Below, in pieces: positions 50,325-57,887 of a stretch of DNA of 64,000 nucleotides (position 1 is the first letter of the stretch; every line of letters starts with the position of its first letter). Origin of the DNA: Mesorhizobium sp. AR07 (GTDB lineage Bacteria; Pseudomonadota; Alphaproteobacteria; Rhizobiales; Rhizobiaceae); NCBI RefSeq assembly GCF_024746815.1, contig NZ_CP080525.1, forward strand, positions 1,984,001-2,048,000. The letters run 5' to 3'. The notes under the pieces are model-generated. The model was not told where the DNA came from. It worked only from the letters and a program-made list of their open reading frames with translations, and ran no database searches. A program made the position numbers and the translations under genes.

Positions 50325-51490
50325 GGGCTGGTCTCCGCTTCGCGGGCGACATGCGCCCGGCCAGGCTTCGCCAGCGCCGCCCTCAGCTTGTCCGTGGCGA
50401 TCGCCGCGATCGCCGCCGCCGCCACCGGCTCGCTGAAAATCGCCTCGTAGCGCAACCGGCTCGCGGCGACGAAACCACGCCAGGCATCGGGCTGCAGAAT
50501 GATCTCCCGCAGTTTGTCGGCCAGGGCGGCTGCGTCGCCGGGCGGAACATGCCAACCCGTCTCGCCGTCGCGGACCACTTCCACCAGCCCGCCGATGGCC
50601 GACACCAGCGGCGGACGGCCATAGGCCATCGCTTCGATGGCAACGCGCCCCAGCGATTCCGGACGCCGCGACGGCACGGTGACGATGTCGGCCCAGCGGT
50701 AGTGCTCCGAAGGGTCCGGCACGAAGGGCATAACGCTGACGCATCCGGTGAGGCCCCTGCTCTCGACCAGTTCGGCCAGCGCGCGCTCGCGGTCGGCGCT
50801 TTCGAAGGCGCCGCCGACCAGCCGCACCTCGATCCTCGCCCGCAGCGCCGGCGGCATCGAGGCGATCGCCTCCAGCAGGACTTCCTGCCCCTTGATCCTG
50901 TTGATGCGGCCGAGCAGCAGCGCGCGCAGCGGGCGCTTGCCGTCATAGGTCGCCGGTTCGGCCGCCGCCGGCCCGGCAACGCCGTTGTAGACGACATGCG
51001 TGCGCGCGACCCGGGGATCGCCGAAGGCGGCTCGCGTCGCGTTCGAGTTGAAGATGAGATCCGCATGGCTCCAGTGCATCAGGCCGATAAGTATCCTGCG
51101 CATTGCGCCTTCGGGGATCTCGTGGATGTGCAGGACGGCCTTGTGGGGAAGAAGGCGCGCGGCCAGCGCATAGTCGGCCACGATCGAGGTGTTGACGTAG
51201 GTGAGATCGCAATCCCTGAGACGCCGCCATGCTCTCCACACAGCCATCGGCAATCGCGCCATCTCGACCGTCGCCAGGCGCGCGATGGCCTGGCGCCTCA
51301 GCACCCAGAGCGGTTCGAAGACGATCCGGCTGGCATGTGGTTCGAGGATTTGCACGATCGGTCCGCTGCGCGGCAGCACCACTTCGATGTCGGCGGCCGG
51401 AAACGCGGCGCGCAACGCAGCGACACTCTCCGCGAAGCTGCGGTCTGAACCATAGAGTTCATAACCCTGATGAACGCAGGCAATCCGCAT
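50321..51490 (-). CDS. Glycosyltransferase, GT4 family
   Basis: This 389-residue GT-B enzyme has an N-terminal domain (M-R-I-A-C-V-H-Q-G-Y-E-L-Y-G-S-D-R) and the GT4 C-terminal domain with L-L-L-G-R-I-N-R-I-K-G-Q-E. The donor site is V-P-S-R-R-P-E-S-L-G-R-V-A-I-E-A-M-A-Y-G, carrying the ExxxxxxE motif. It adds one sugar to a growing repeat unit; which sugar is unknown. The start at 51490 matches the family. It heads the minus-strand operon of the locus, whose promoter lies between 51491 and 51726. Confidence 0.9.
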   Translation of the reverse strand: MRIACVHQGYELYGSDRSFAESVAALRAAFPAADIEVVLPRSGPIVQILEPHASRIVFEPLWVLRRQAIARLATVEMARLPMAVWRAWRRLRDCDLTYVNTSIVADYALAARLLPHKAVLHIHEIPEGAMRRILIGLMHWSHADLIFNSNATRAAFGDPRVARTHVVYNGVAGPAAAEPATYDGKRPLRALLLGRINRIKGQEVLLEAIASMPPALRARIEVRLVGGAFESADRERALAELVESRGLTGCVSVMPFVPDPSEHYRWADIVTVPSRRPESLGRVAIEAMAYGRPPLVSAIGGLVEVVRDGETGWHVPPGDAAALADKLREIILQPDAWRGFVAASRLRYEAIFSEPVAAAAIAAIATDKLRAALAKPGRAHVAREAETSP

Positions 51491-51638
51491 CTTTGTATCC
51501 CGCCGGGCGCCGCAACCACCGCGCCAGGGCGGCGGCATGCAGGAACCTTGTCGCAAGAACCATGCCTGATTGATCCGTCCGGCTGCCGGACACCATCCCT
51601 GGCAATGCCTCGTTTCGACACAAATACGCACAGAAGGG

Positions 51639-51669
51639 TTGACCGATAATGAAACAACCATCGGGTCAA
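51639..51669. promoter_or_regulatory. Inverted repeat, candidate enhancer-binding site
   Basis: TTGACCGAT (51639-51647) and ATCGGGTCAA (51660-51669) are inverse copies apart from one extra G, with a 12-base spacer. The distance to the sigma-54 -24 element (about 60-90 bases) suits an upstream activator site. Whether a bacterial enhancer-binding protein uses it is an inference. Confidence 0.4.
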
Positions 51670-51726
51670 TACAGTTTTTTTACAACCCGGCGCGATGATC
51701 ACCGCCCGAACGCCGAATTTGTGAGA

Positions 51727-51742
51727 TGGCACGGAAGTTGCC
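51727..51742 (+). promoter_or_regulatory. Sigma-54 (RpoN) promoter for the glycosyltransferase-glycanase operon
   Basis: TGGCACGGAAGTTGCC fits the consensus TGGCACG-N4-TTGCW: GG at 51728-51729 and GC at 51740-51741 with exactly ten bases between. Transcription should start near 51753, about 53 bases before the ATG at 51806. Confidence 0.85.
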
Positions 51743-51805
51743 GTTTTGCTTTTTATTGATGCAGCAATCGCTAATATATTCAGACACCTGAAAGTGCCAC
51801 CGGCC

Positions 51806-52975
51806 ATGAAACCAGAGACGCCTGCCATTCTGATCCTGGGGACGCGCGGTATACCCGCGGCCCATGGCGGCTTTGAAACCCTGGCCGAAAGGCTGGCCCT
51901 TTTTCTTGTCGGGCGAGGCTGGAAGGTCAGCGTCTACTGCCAAGAGGAGGTCGATCGGGTCGAGCAGAGGGTGCGCAGCGAAACCTGGCGCGGCGTCGAG
52001 CTCATCCATGTCCAGGTCGCCTCCACGGGACCGCGCGCGACACTTGAATTTGACTGGGAATGTGTGCGCGACGCCGCCAGACGGCCGGGTGTCTGCCTGG
52101 TGCTCGGCTATAACGGCGCGATCTTCCTGACCTGGCTCAGGCTGAAGCGGCGCAAGATCATCACCAACATGGACGGCATCGAGTGGCGCCGCGCCAAATG
52201 GGGGATGGTGGCGCGCACATGGTTCTGGCTTAACGAATGGATCGGCGCCTGGGCCTCGCATCGCCTGATCGCCGATCATCCTGCCATATCAGACCATCTG
52301 GCGACGCGCCGCCCGCGCAGCGCCATCGCCACCATCGCCTATGGCGCCGATCCGGTGACATCGGCACCCGAGGCGCCGGTGCGGGCACTCGGCCTCGAGC
52401 CTGGGCGCTATCTGATCTCGATCGCGCGCATCGAACCCGACAACAACATCCTGCCGATCGTCGAAGCCTTTTGCAGCCGCAAGCGCGACATGAAGCTGGT
52501 GGTGCTGGGAACGCTGACCGACAAAATCCCCTATCACGCCGCCATCCGCAAGGCAGCGAACGGCTCGGTGGTTCTGCCTGGAGCCATCTACGACCAGGCG
52601 ACGGTGAAGGCGCTGCGCTTTCACGCCCGCGCCTATCTGCATGGTCACACGGTCGGCGGCACCAATCCGTCGCTGGTCGAGGCGCTGGCGGCTGGCAACA
52701 TGGTGATCGCGCACGACAATCCGTTCAATCGCTGGACCGCGGGTGCTGCCGCGATCTACTTCACCGACACCGACAGTTGCGCCGAGCGGATGCAACAGGC
52801 GCAGGACGATGACGACCTGGTCAGGAACTGCGGCATCTCGGCCAGGGCGCGCGCCCGCGAAGCCTTCCGCTGGGAGGATGTCCTGGTTGCCTATGAGAAT
52901 GAAGCCTACCGCTTACTGGGCGTGACCGCCGCCGGGACGGTCGCGACCAAACGCGCATCGCGCCGCACCGCATGA
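51806..52975 (+). CDS. Glycosyltransferase with DUF1972 domain
   Basis: This 389-residue glycosyltransferase has an N-terminal DUF1972 domain (I-L-G-T-R-G-I-P-A-A-H-G-G-F-E-T-L-A-E-R-L, residues about 8-28; M-D-G-I-E-W-R-R-A-K-W). The GT4 C-terminal half has I-S-I-A-R-I-E-P-D-N-N and H-T-V-G-G-T-N-P-S-L-V-E-A-L-A-A-G. These are usually rhamnosyl- or related transferases of exopolysaccharide loci. It starts 53 bases downstream of the predicted sigma-54 start site. Its stop overlaps the next gene (ATGA). Confidence 0.92.
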   Translation: MKPETPAILILGTRGIPAAHGGFETLAERLALFLVGRGWKVSVYCQEEVDRVEQRVRSETWRGVELIHVQVASTGPRATLEFDWECVRDAARRPGVCLVLGYNGAIFLTWLRLKRRKIITNMDGIEWRRAKWGMVARTWFWLNEWIGAWASHRLIADHPAISDHLATRRPRSAIATIAYGADPVTSAPEAPVRALGLEPGRYLISIARIEPDNNILPIVEAFCSRKRDMKLVVLGTLTDKIPYHAAIRKAANGSVVLPGAIYDQATVKALRFHARAYLHGHTVGGTNPSLVEALAAGNMVIAHDNPFNRWTAGAAAIYFTDTDSCAERMQQAQDDDDLVRNCGISARARAREAFRWEDVLVAYENEAYRLLGVTAAGTVATKRASRRTA

Positions 52976-54234
52976 CAGGCTGGTCGCGCCGGCGGGTGCT
53001 GCGCACGGCGCTGTCGACGGCGGCGGCATTTGGCTGCCTCTCGATCGCACCATCTCGCGCGGCCGGCGTCGAGCCGCCTTTTCGGCGCGGCGTCAACGCC
53101 TGGCCCTGGTTCTCGCTGACGCGCGAATTCCCGGCGCCGCGCACCGACTATGACTGGCCGCCCTTCCAATCGCAGCGGCCGGTGCCGACCGCGCACGACC
53201 TGCGCCGGTTGCGCCAGACCGGGCTGGACTTCATCCGCCTGCCCGTCGATCCCGGCCCTTTCCTGGCCGCCGACGCCACCTCGCGCGGCCTGTTGCTGGA
53301 CATGCTGGACGCGGCCGTCACCGCCACCCTCGATGCCGATCTCGGCATCATCGTCAACGTCCAGGCCAATGGCGCCACCCACTATTGGAATCCCGACCGG
53401 ATGGTCGCAAGTGTCGACGCACCCGCCTTCGATCTCTATCGCGGGCTGGTCGGCGAGCTTGCCGGCAGGCTGGAGCGCTTCCAGCCCGCCAAGGTGGCGC
53501 TCGAAGCGGTCAACGAGCCGCCGCAGGCTTGCGCCTCCAACGTCTGGTCGGACGTCCAGCTCGCGCTTCTGACCGCCGCAAGGGCATCGGCCGCAACCTT
53601 GCCGCTGGTCGTCACCGGCGGCTGCGGCTCGATGGTGAGCGGGCTGACCGCGCTCGATCCGGCGCCGCTGTCGCCGTTCGAGCCGATCCTGTTCACCTTT
53701 CACTTCTACGAGCCCTATCTGTTCAGCCATCAAGGCGCGCCGTGGATGCGCGAGCCCGTCTACCGCTCGCTCAACAATGTGCCATGGCCGGCATCCGCCG
53801 GCTCATTGGAACTGACGCTGGCGTCTGTCAGGGCGCGCATGGCGCAGGATAGCGAAACGTCGGAGGCGGCCAAGCAGGCCGCCTATGCCGAAACCGAGCG
53901 CGTGCTGAAGATCTATTTCGACGCCCAGCCCGACCGCAGGTTTGTCGACAAATACCTCGCCCAGGTCCGCGCCTGGGGCGATGGCCACGGCCTTGCGCCG
54001 GAACGCATCATCATGGGCGAGTTCGGCGCGCTTCGCACCGACGCCCGCTATGTGGCCGCGCCCAACCCCGATCGCGCACGCTACATCGCCGACGTGCGCC
54101 AGGGCGCCGAGGATCTGGGCTTTGGCTGGGCCTTCTGGAATCTCTTCGACGGCATGGGCGTGATGGACGACACCACGCGGGCCCTCGACGCGGCGATCAT
54201 CGACGCGCTTGGCCTGACCATGCCGGGGGACTGA
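52972..54234 (+). CDS. GH5-family glycoside hydrolase (cellulase-like), exported
   Basis: This 420-residue protein has a twin-arginine-like signal (M-T-G-W-S-R-R-R-V-L-R-T-A-L-S-T-A). The TIM-barrel GH5 core has the R-L-P-V strand, the acid/base Glu in A-V-N-E-P-P and the nucleophile Glu in I-M-G-E-F-G-A. It probably trims or cleaves the polysaccharide made by this locus. Translation is coupled to the glycosyltransferase by ATGA (52972-52975). Its 3' end overlaps the convergent polymerase gene by 38 bases. Confidence 0.9.
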   Translation: MTGWSRRRVLRTALSTAAAFGCLSIAPSRAAGVEPPFRRGVNAWPWFSLTREFPAPRTDYDWPPFQSQRPVPTAHDLRRLRQTGLDFIRLPVDPGPFLAADATSRGLLLDMLDAAVTATLDADLGIIVNVQANGATHYWNPDRMVASVDAPAFDLYRGLVGELAGRLERFQPAKVALEAVNEPPQACASNVWSDVQLALLTAARASAATLPLVVTGGCGSMVSGLTALDPAPLSPFEPILFTFHFYEPYLFSHQGAPWMREPVYRSLNNVPWPASAGSLELTLASVRARMAQDSETSEAAKQAAYAETERVLKIYFDAQPDRRFVDKYLAQVRAWGDGHGLAPERIIMGEFGALRTDARYVAAPNPDRARYIADVRQGAEDLGFGWAFWNLFDGMGVMDDTTRALDAAIIDALGLTMPGD

Positions 54235-55528
54235 CCGGCCTGAGCATCGACCGAGTCGGACGGTAAAGGACCAGGCACAGCACCACGACCTTGGTGAGCA
54301 GCGTGGTCTTGGAGGAGATGCTTTCCGAGGTGTTGAGAAGAATGAGCCAGCCCACTACCGGCAGCCAGACGCCAGGATGGCAGCGGCGGGCCACCTCATG
54401 CATGAACAGCCCGAAGCTGGACATCATCAGGAGGGTGAAGAAGGCGCCCTGGTAGACCGTCATGCGGATGAATGGGTTCTCGATACCCCATTCAAGGCCA
54501 TTGATCCGGCGCAGGCTCTCGACGAGATCGACGCTCGGCCCGACTATCACGTCGCGCAGCTCCAGATAGTTGAAGATCTCGAACATCTCGACGCGGGCAT
54601 TGGCACTGCCGCCATCGGAAACGAAGCGGCCAAGCAGCGCATCGAAAAAGCCCTGCGAGGCCAATACGACGATGGCAACCGGCAGCAGCGCGGCCAACAT
54701 CATCGCCAGGGCGGCGCCGAGCAGGTTGACGCGTCCCGTACGCAATTTGCGAAAGCCGTGGAAAAGCACGTAGCTGCCACCCAGAAGGACGGTCACCACC
54801 ATCGCCGACCGGCCGCCGAACGCAACGAGCGCCGCGCATTGCAGGCCGACCATTGCCAGCCGCAGCGGCGGCGGCAGCGATCTTGCGCTACTCAAAAGGG
54901 CAAGCACGTAGATCGACGTCAGGGTGGCATTGACAAGCGGATGCCCCTGCAGCGCGCTCGAACGCGGATCGGTGGCAAACACCTCGCCATCGAAACGATA
55001 GGGAAACACCAGTATCTTGGTGGCGAATTCGACAAGGGCGAGCAGCGCATTGACCGTCATGACGGCGTGAACGACGGTGCGCAGCCGGGCGAATGTCCAT
55101 TCGTCATCTTCGCCCAGCATAAGCACCAGGAGCGCGGAAGCCACGAAAGTGTCGATCATGCCGGCCATGCCTGGACGTTGCCTGACGATAACGACGACCA
55201 GGAGCACGACAGCGATGACGAGCATCAGCGCGGTGGCCAGCCGCCTGTCGGCGACGTGGACGCAATAGCCGACCGGATTGCCGAACGTGCACGAACGCCA
55301 GGCAAACAGCAGGATGATGAGATAGGTGGAGGGATGTATCTTGGTCGCCGCGCTGCCTGACAGGCCGTCGTAATTGTAGCCCAGCAGCCACAGCATGCCG
55401 CCCGAGACGCTGAACAGCACCACCACGGTCGCGATCAGTCCAAACTGGGTCACCGCATCGACGGACGTGCCGGCGCGGGGTGCGGCAGCGCCGAAATTCG
55501 TGGCGGTTCCGCTCCAGCCGGATGCCAT
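54197..55528 (-). CDS. Wzy-like polysaccharide polymerase
   Basis: This 443-residue protein has about ten to twelve membrane helices and a periplasmic loop (Y-R-F-D-G-E-V-F-A-T-D-P-R-S-S-A-L-Q-G-H-P-L). The O-antigen-ligase/VpsF-like G-G-R-S-A-M-V-V-T-V motif is present. Such proteins polymerise lipid-linked repeat units in the periplasm. It follows the co-polymerase gene by one base, so the pair is an operon. Confidence 0.8.
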   Translation of the reverse strand: MASGWSGTATNFGAAAPRAGTSVDAVTQFGLIATVVVLFSVSGGMLWLLGYNYDGLSGSAATKIHPSTYLIILLFAWRSCTFGNPVGYCVHVADRRLATALMLVIAVVLLVVVIVRQRPGMAGMIDTFVASALLVLMLGEDDEWTFARLRTVVHAVMTVNALLALVEFATKILVFPYRFDGEVFATDPRSSALQGHPLVNATLTSIYVLALLSSARSLPPPLRLAMVGLQCAALVAFGGRSAMVVTVLLGGSYVLFHGFRKLRTGRVNLLGAALAMMLAALLPVAIVVLASQGFFDALLGRFVSDGGSANARVEMFEIFNYLELRDVIVGPSVDLVESLRRINGLEWGIENPFIRMTVYQGAFFTLLMMSSFGLFMHEVARRCHPGVWLPVVGWLILLNTSESISSKTTLLTKVVVLCLVLYRPTRSMLRPVSPPAWSGQARR

Positions 55529-55529
55529 G

Positions 55530-57638
55530 TCAGGCCACCTCGTCGACCAGCAAGGCTCCTGTCGGCAGCCGCCCCATGACGGAAATCGCCTGCATCGTCG
55601 CTGTCACGTCACGCATCGGGGTGGCGTTCAACCTGGCGACGAGCACGATCTCGTCGACCATGGCGACAAGTGGCGAGGCATTCAGATTCTCAGCGAGCGC
55701 GCCGCCATCGATGACGACCAGTTCGAAACTCCGGCTCGCTTGGGCCAGCATGTGCTGCGCGAAATAGACGCCGTGCGCTTCCTGGAAGATCGCCTTCGGC
55801 CGGCCCCTGCCCAGAAGGGCAACGTTGCTGTTCGGGGCGTAACGGCTGACGGCTTCAAACGCATACTCGCCGCGCAACACATCGAGTATCCCGGGCTGCG
55901 GGTCCGTCTGGCCGTTGCCGGTGTTGGTATCGACGAACAGCACCCGGCTGCCCCTGGCCGCCGCGGCGTTGGCGAGCAGCCGTGCGATCCTGTTGCGTTG
56001 CTGGCCATCTTCTGGCGGCGACGTCACCAGGATGGATGGCACCAGCGGCCAATCCGGCGGACGTCGGCCCGAACTGAACATGCGCCGGAGCGCAAGGCCC
56101 ACGACTGCGTCCGTCTTCTGACTGGTCGCGACGGCCGGGCTCGTGCCGAAAGGCCACCAGCGCCGTCCTGCCTTTGCTCCCGCCGGCAGGATGCCAAGCA
56201 CGGGGGCATCGATCGTGGATTGCATCTGGGCGCTGGAGAGCACTGTCGGCGAGAAGTACTCCGCGATCAGCGCCAGGCCGGTGCCCAGTCCCAATCCGCC
56301 GAACACAGCGCCAAACAAAAGCAGCCCCAGCGGCGGCCAGCTCTTTTTCTGGGCCGGCATGGCATCCGAAATGACGCGCGCATTGGTGCTGTCGACATTG
56401 ACCTGCTCGCGCGTTTCCTGAGCCCGCTGCAGATAGGTTGCGTAGACGGAACGGACCGCCTCGAGATCGCGCTGCAATTCGCGCAGCCGCACGGATGCCT
56501 GGTCGGTGTCGAGCGACTTGCTCTTCAGGCCGGCGACTTTCGCTTCCAGCGCCTGCTGGTTGGCGAGCGCCCGCTCGTAGTCGGTCTCGGCGGCCGTCTG
56601 GATCCGGCCGAGCTCGCGCGCGATCAACTGCCGCGTGTCGCGCAACTGCTGCTGCGCGGCGATCATCGACGGATGGCGTGGTCCAAGCTCCGTGCCAAGC
56701 TGCGAAACCTGGTCGACAAGCGTTGCTTCCTGTGACCGCAAACTCGAAATCACCGATGAGCGCATCGCTTCCGAGGTTGCATCCGGCGCGCCGCCCTGCC
56801 GGCGCATCTGGTCGACCTGCGCCTTCAGCGTCGCGGTGCGGCTTTGTGCCGCCGAAAGCTGCGTGTTAAGCTCGGTCAGCTCCTGGTCGCTGACCAGATT
56901 GCCTGCTGCCATCACCATGTTGTTGGCGGACTTGTAGGCTTCGACGGCATTCTCGGCCTGCTGAACGCGCTTGCGCTGCTCGTCCAGCCGAGCGGCGATC
57001 GCCTTCGACGCATCGGTGGCGGCTTGCGCGCGCGCGCTCCTCTGGTCGGCCAGATAGGCCTGCGCGATGGCATTGGCCAGAAGTGCAGCCTTGTCGGCGC
57101 TCTTGGCGGTGACGATCACGTCGATGACCAGAACCTTGTCCGCCCGCTTCACCGCCAGGCGGCGGCGCAGGTTGTCGAGCGTTGCCACTGTCCCGTCGGT
57201 CGCGGCTGAACCCGAACCGAGGACGCGCGACAGCGCGCCCTGCCCGTTGAATTCCGGATCCTCGGTCAGGTTGGTCGCCGCGATGGCCCTGAGCAACACG
57301 CCCGTCGACTGGACGACGCTGACCTGGCTTTCAACCTGCGTGATGCCACCATCGGGCGAGACCCGGCTCGGATTGACATCGTTGGTGACCACTTGCAGGT
57401 CTTGCGGATCGATGATGATTTCCGCCACCGAGCTGTAGAGCGCGGGGGTGAGGAGGCCGTAGAGCATCGTTGCGAGCGTCAGCAGCACCGCGGTGCCGAT
57501 GATCCAGAGGCGACGGCGCACCAATATGCGCTTCAGATCGCCAAGCTCGACAGTCGAAGGTTGGTATGATCCCGCTGATTCCATCGATCCCGCTTCCGGA
57601 AAGTATTGCTGAGGCGCCGCGGGCAGAGATGATAGCAT
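55530..57638 (-). CDS. Polysaccharide co-polymerase (GumC/Wzc-like) with degenerate kinase domain
   Basis: This 702-residue protein has an N-terminal Wzz domain (helix W-I-I-G-T-A-V-L-L-T-L-A-T, then Y-S-S-V-A-E-I-I-I-D-P). A long coiled coil spans about 200-420, followed by the second membrane helix (P-L-G-L-L-L-F-G-A-V-F-G-G-L). The cytoplasmic tail is shaped like a BY-kinase, but the Walker A position reads T-S-P-P-E-D-G-Q-Q-R-N-R where GKS/T is expected, and there is no tyrosine cluster at the end. V-D-T-N and V-V-I-D remain. GGAGG precedes the start by five bases. It sets chain length and links to export. Confidence 0.9.
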   Translation of the reverse strand: MLSSLPAAPQQYFPEAGSMESAGSYQPSTVELGDLKRILVRRRLWIIGTAVLLTLATMLYGLLTPALYSSVAEIIIDPQDLQVVTNDVNPSRVSPDGGITQVESQVSVVQSTGVLLRAIAATNLTEDPEFNGQGALSRVLGSGSAATDGTVATLDNLRRRLAVKRADKVLVIDVIVTAKSADKAALLANAIAQAYLADQRSARAQAATDASKAIAARLDEQRKRVQQAENAVEAYKSANNMVMAAGNLVSDQELTELNTQLSAAQSRTATLKAQVDQMRRQGGAPDATSEAMRSSVISSLRSQEATLVDQVSQLGTELGPRHPSMIAAQQQLRDTRQLIARELGRIQTAAETDYERALANQQALEAKVAGLKSKSLDTDQASVRLRELQRDLEAVRSVYATYLQRAQETREQVNVDSTNARVISDAMPAQKKSWPPLGLLLFGAVFGGLGLGTGLALIAEYFSPTVLSSAQMQSTIDAPVLGILPAGAKAGRRWWPFGTSPAVATSQKTDAVVGLALRRMFSSGRRPPDWPLVPSILVTSPPEDGQQRNRIARLLANAAAARGSRVLFVDTNTGNGQTDPQPGILDVLRGEYAFEAVSRYAPNSNVALLGRGRPKAIFQEAHGVYFAQHMLAQASRSFELVVIDGGALAENLNASPLVAMVDEIVLVARLNATPMRDVTATMQAISVMGRLPTGALLVDEVA

Positions 57639-57708
57639 AGCTGCCTCCTACAATACTCCATTTGCCTGCAAGACCAAATTGCGGCTTGATCCTAGCTATT
57701 CCCCCAAT

Positions 57709-57718
57709 TGTTAAAACA
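57709..57718. promoter_or_regulatory. Short AT-rich palindrome upstream of the sigma-54 site
   Basis: TGTTAAAACA is a perfect inverted repeat in an AT-rich stretch (about 57700-57735) between the divergent co-polymerase and glycosyltransferase-like genes. It lies about 35 bases before the sigma-54 -24 element. It could bind IHF-like protein or an activator. Confidence 0.3.
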
Positions 57719-57750
57719 TTATTAATTATGTTCGGAGCTTTTGTGATTTT

Positions 57751-57766
57751 TGGCACGGAGTTTGCT
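57751..57766 (+). promoter_or_regulatory. Sigma-54 (RpoN) promoter for the GIPC transferase-like gene
   Basis: TGGCACGGAGTTTGCT fits TGGCACG-N4-TTGCW perfectly: GG at 57752-57753 and GC at 57764-57765 with ten bases between. Transcription should start near 57777. The next gene starts 87-111 bases downstream depending on the start codon chosen. Confidence 0.88.
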
Positions 57767-57887
57767 TGGAATGAACCCGGAGTGTTGAGATTGCAAAACC
57801 GAGCAGGAGACGGACGTAGATGGGGCAACACTTCAACCAGGCCGGCCGCGTCGGCAATGACATGTGTCAAACCCTCGGATGTTCGGT

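Larger units (their letters stand above)
51491..51805. promoter_or_regulatory. Divergent control region of the polysaccharide locus
   Basis: This 315-base spacer separates the minus-strand glycosyltransferase and the plus-strand glycosyltransferase. It holds a sigma-54 promoter at 51727-51742 (listed) and, 60-90 bases before it, an imperfect inverted repeat TTGACCGAT..ATCGGGTCAA (51639-51669). A T-run sits at about 51674-51681. No gene was seen. Confidence 0.6.
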
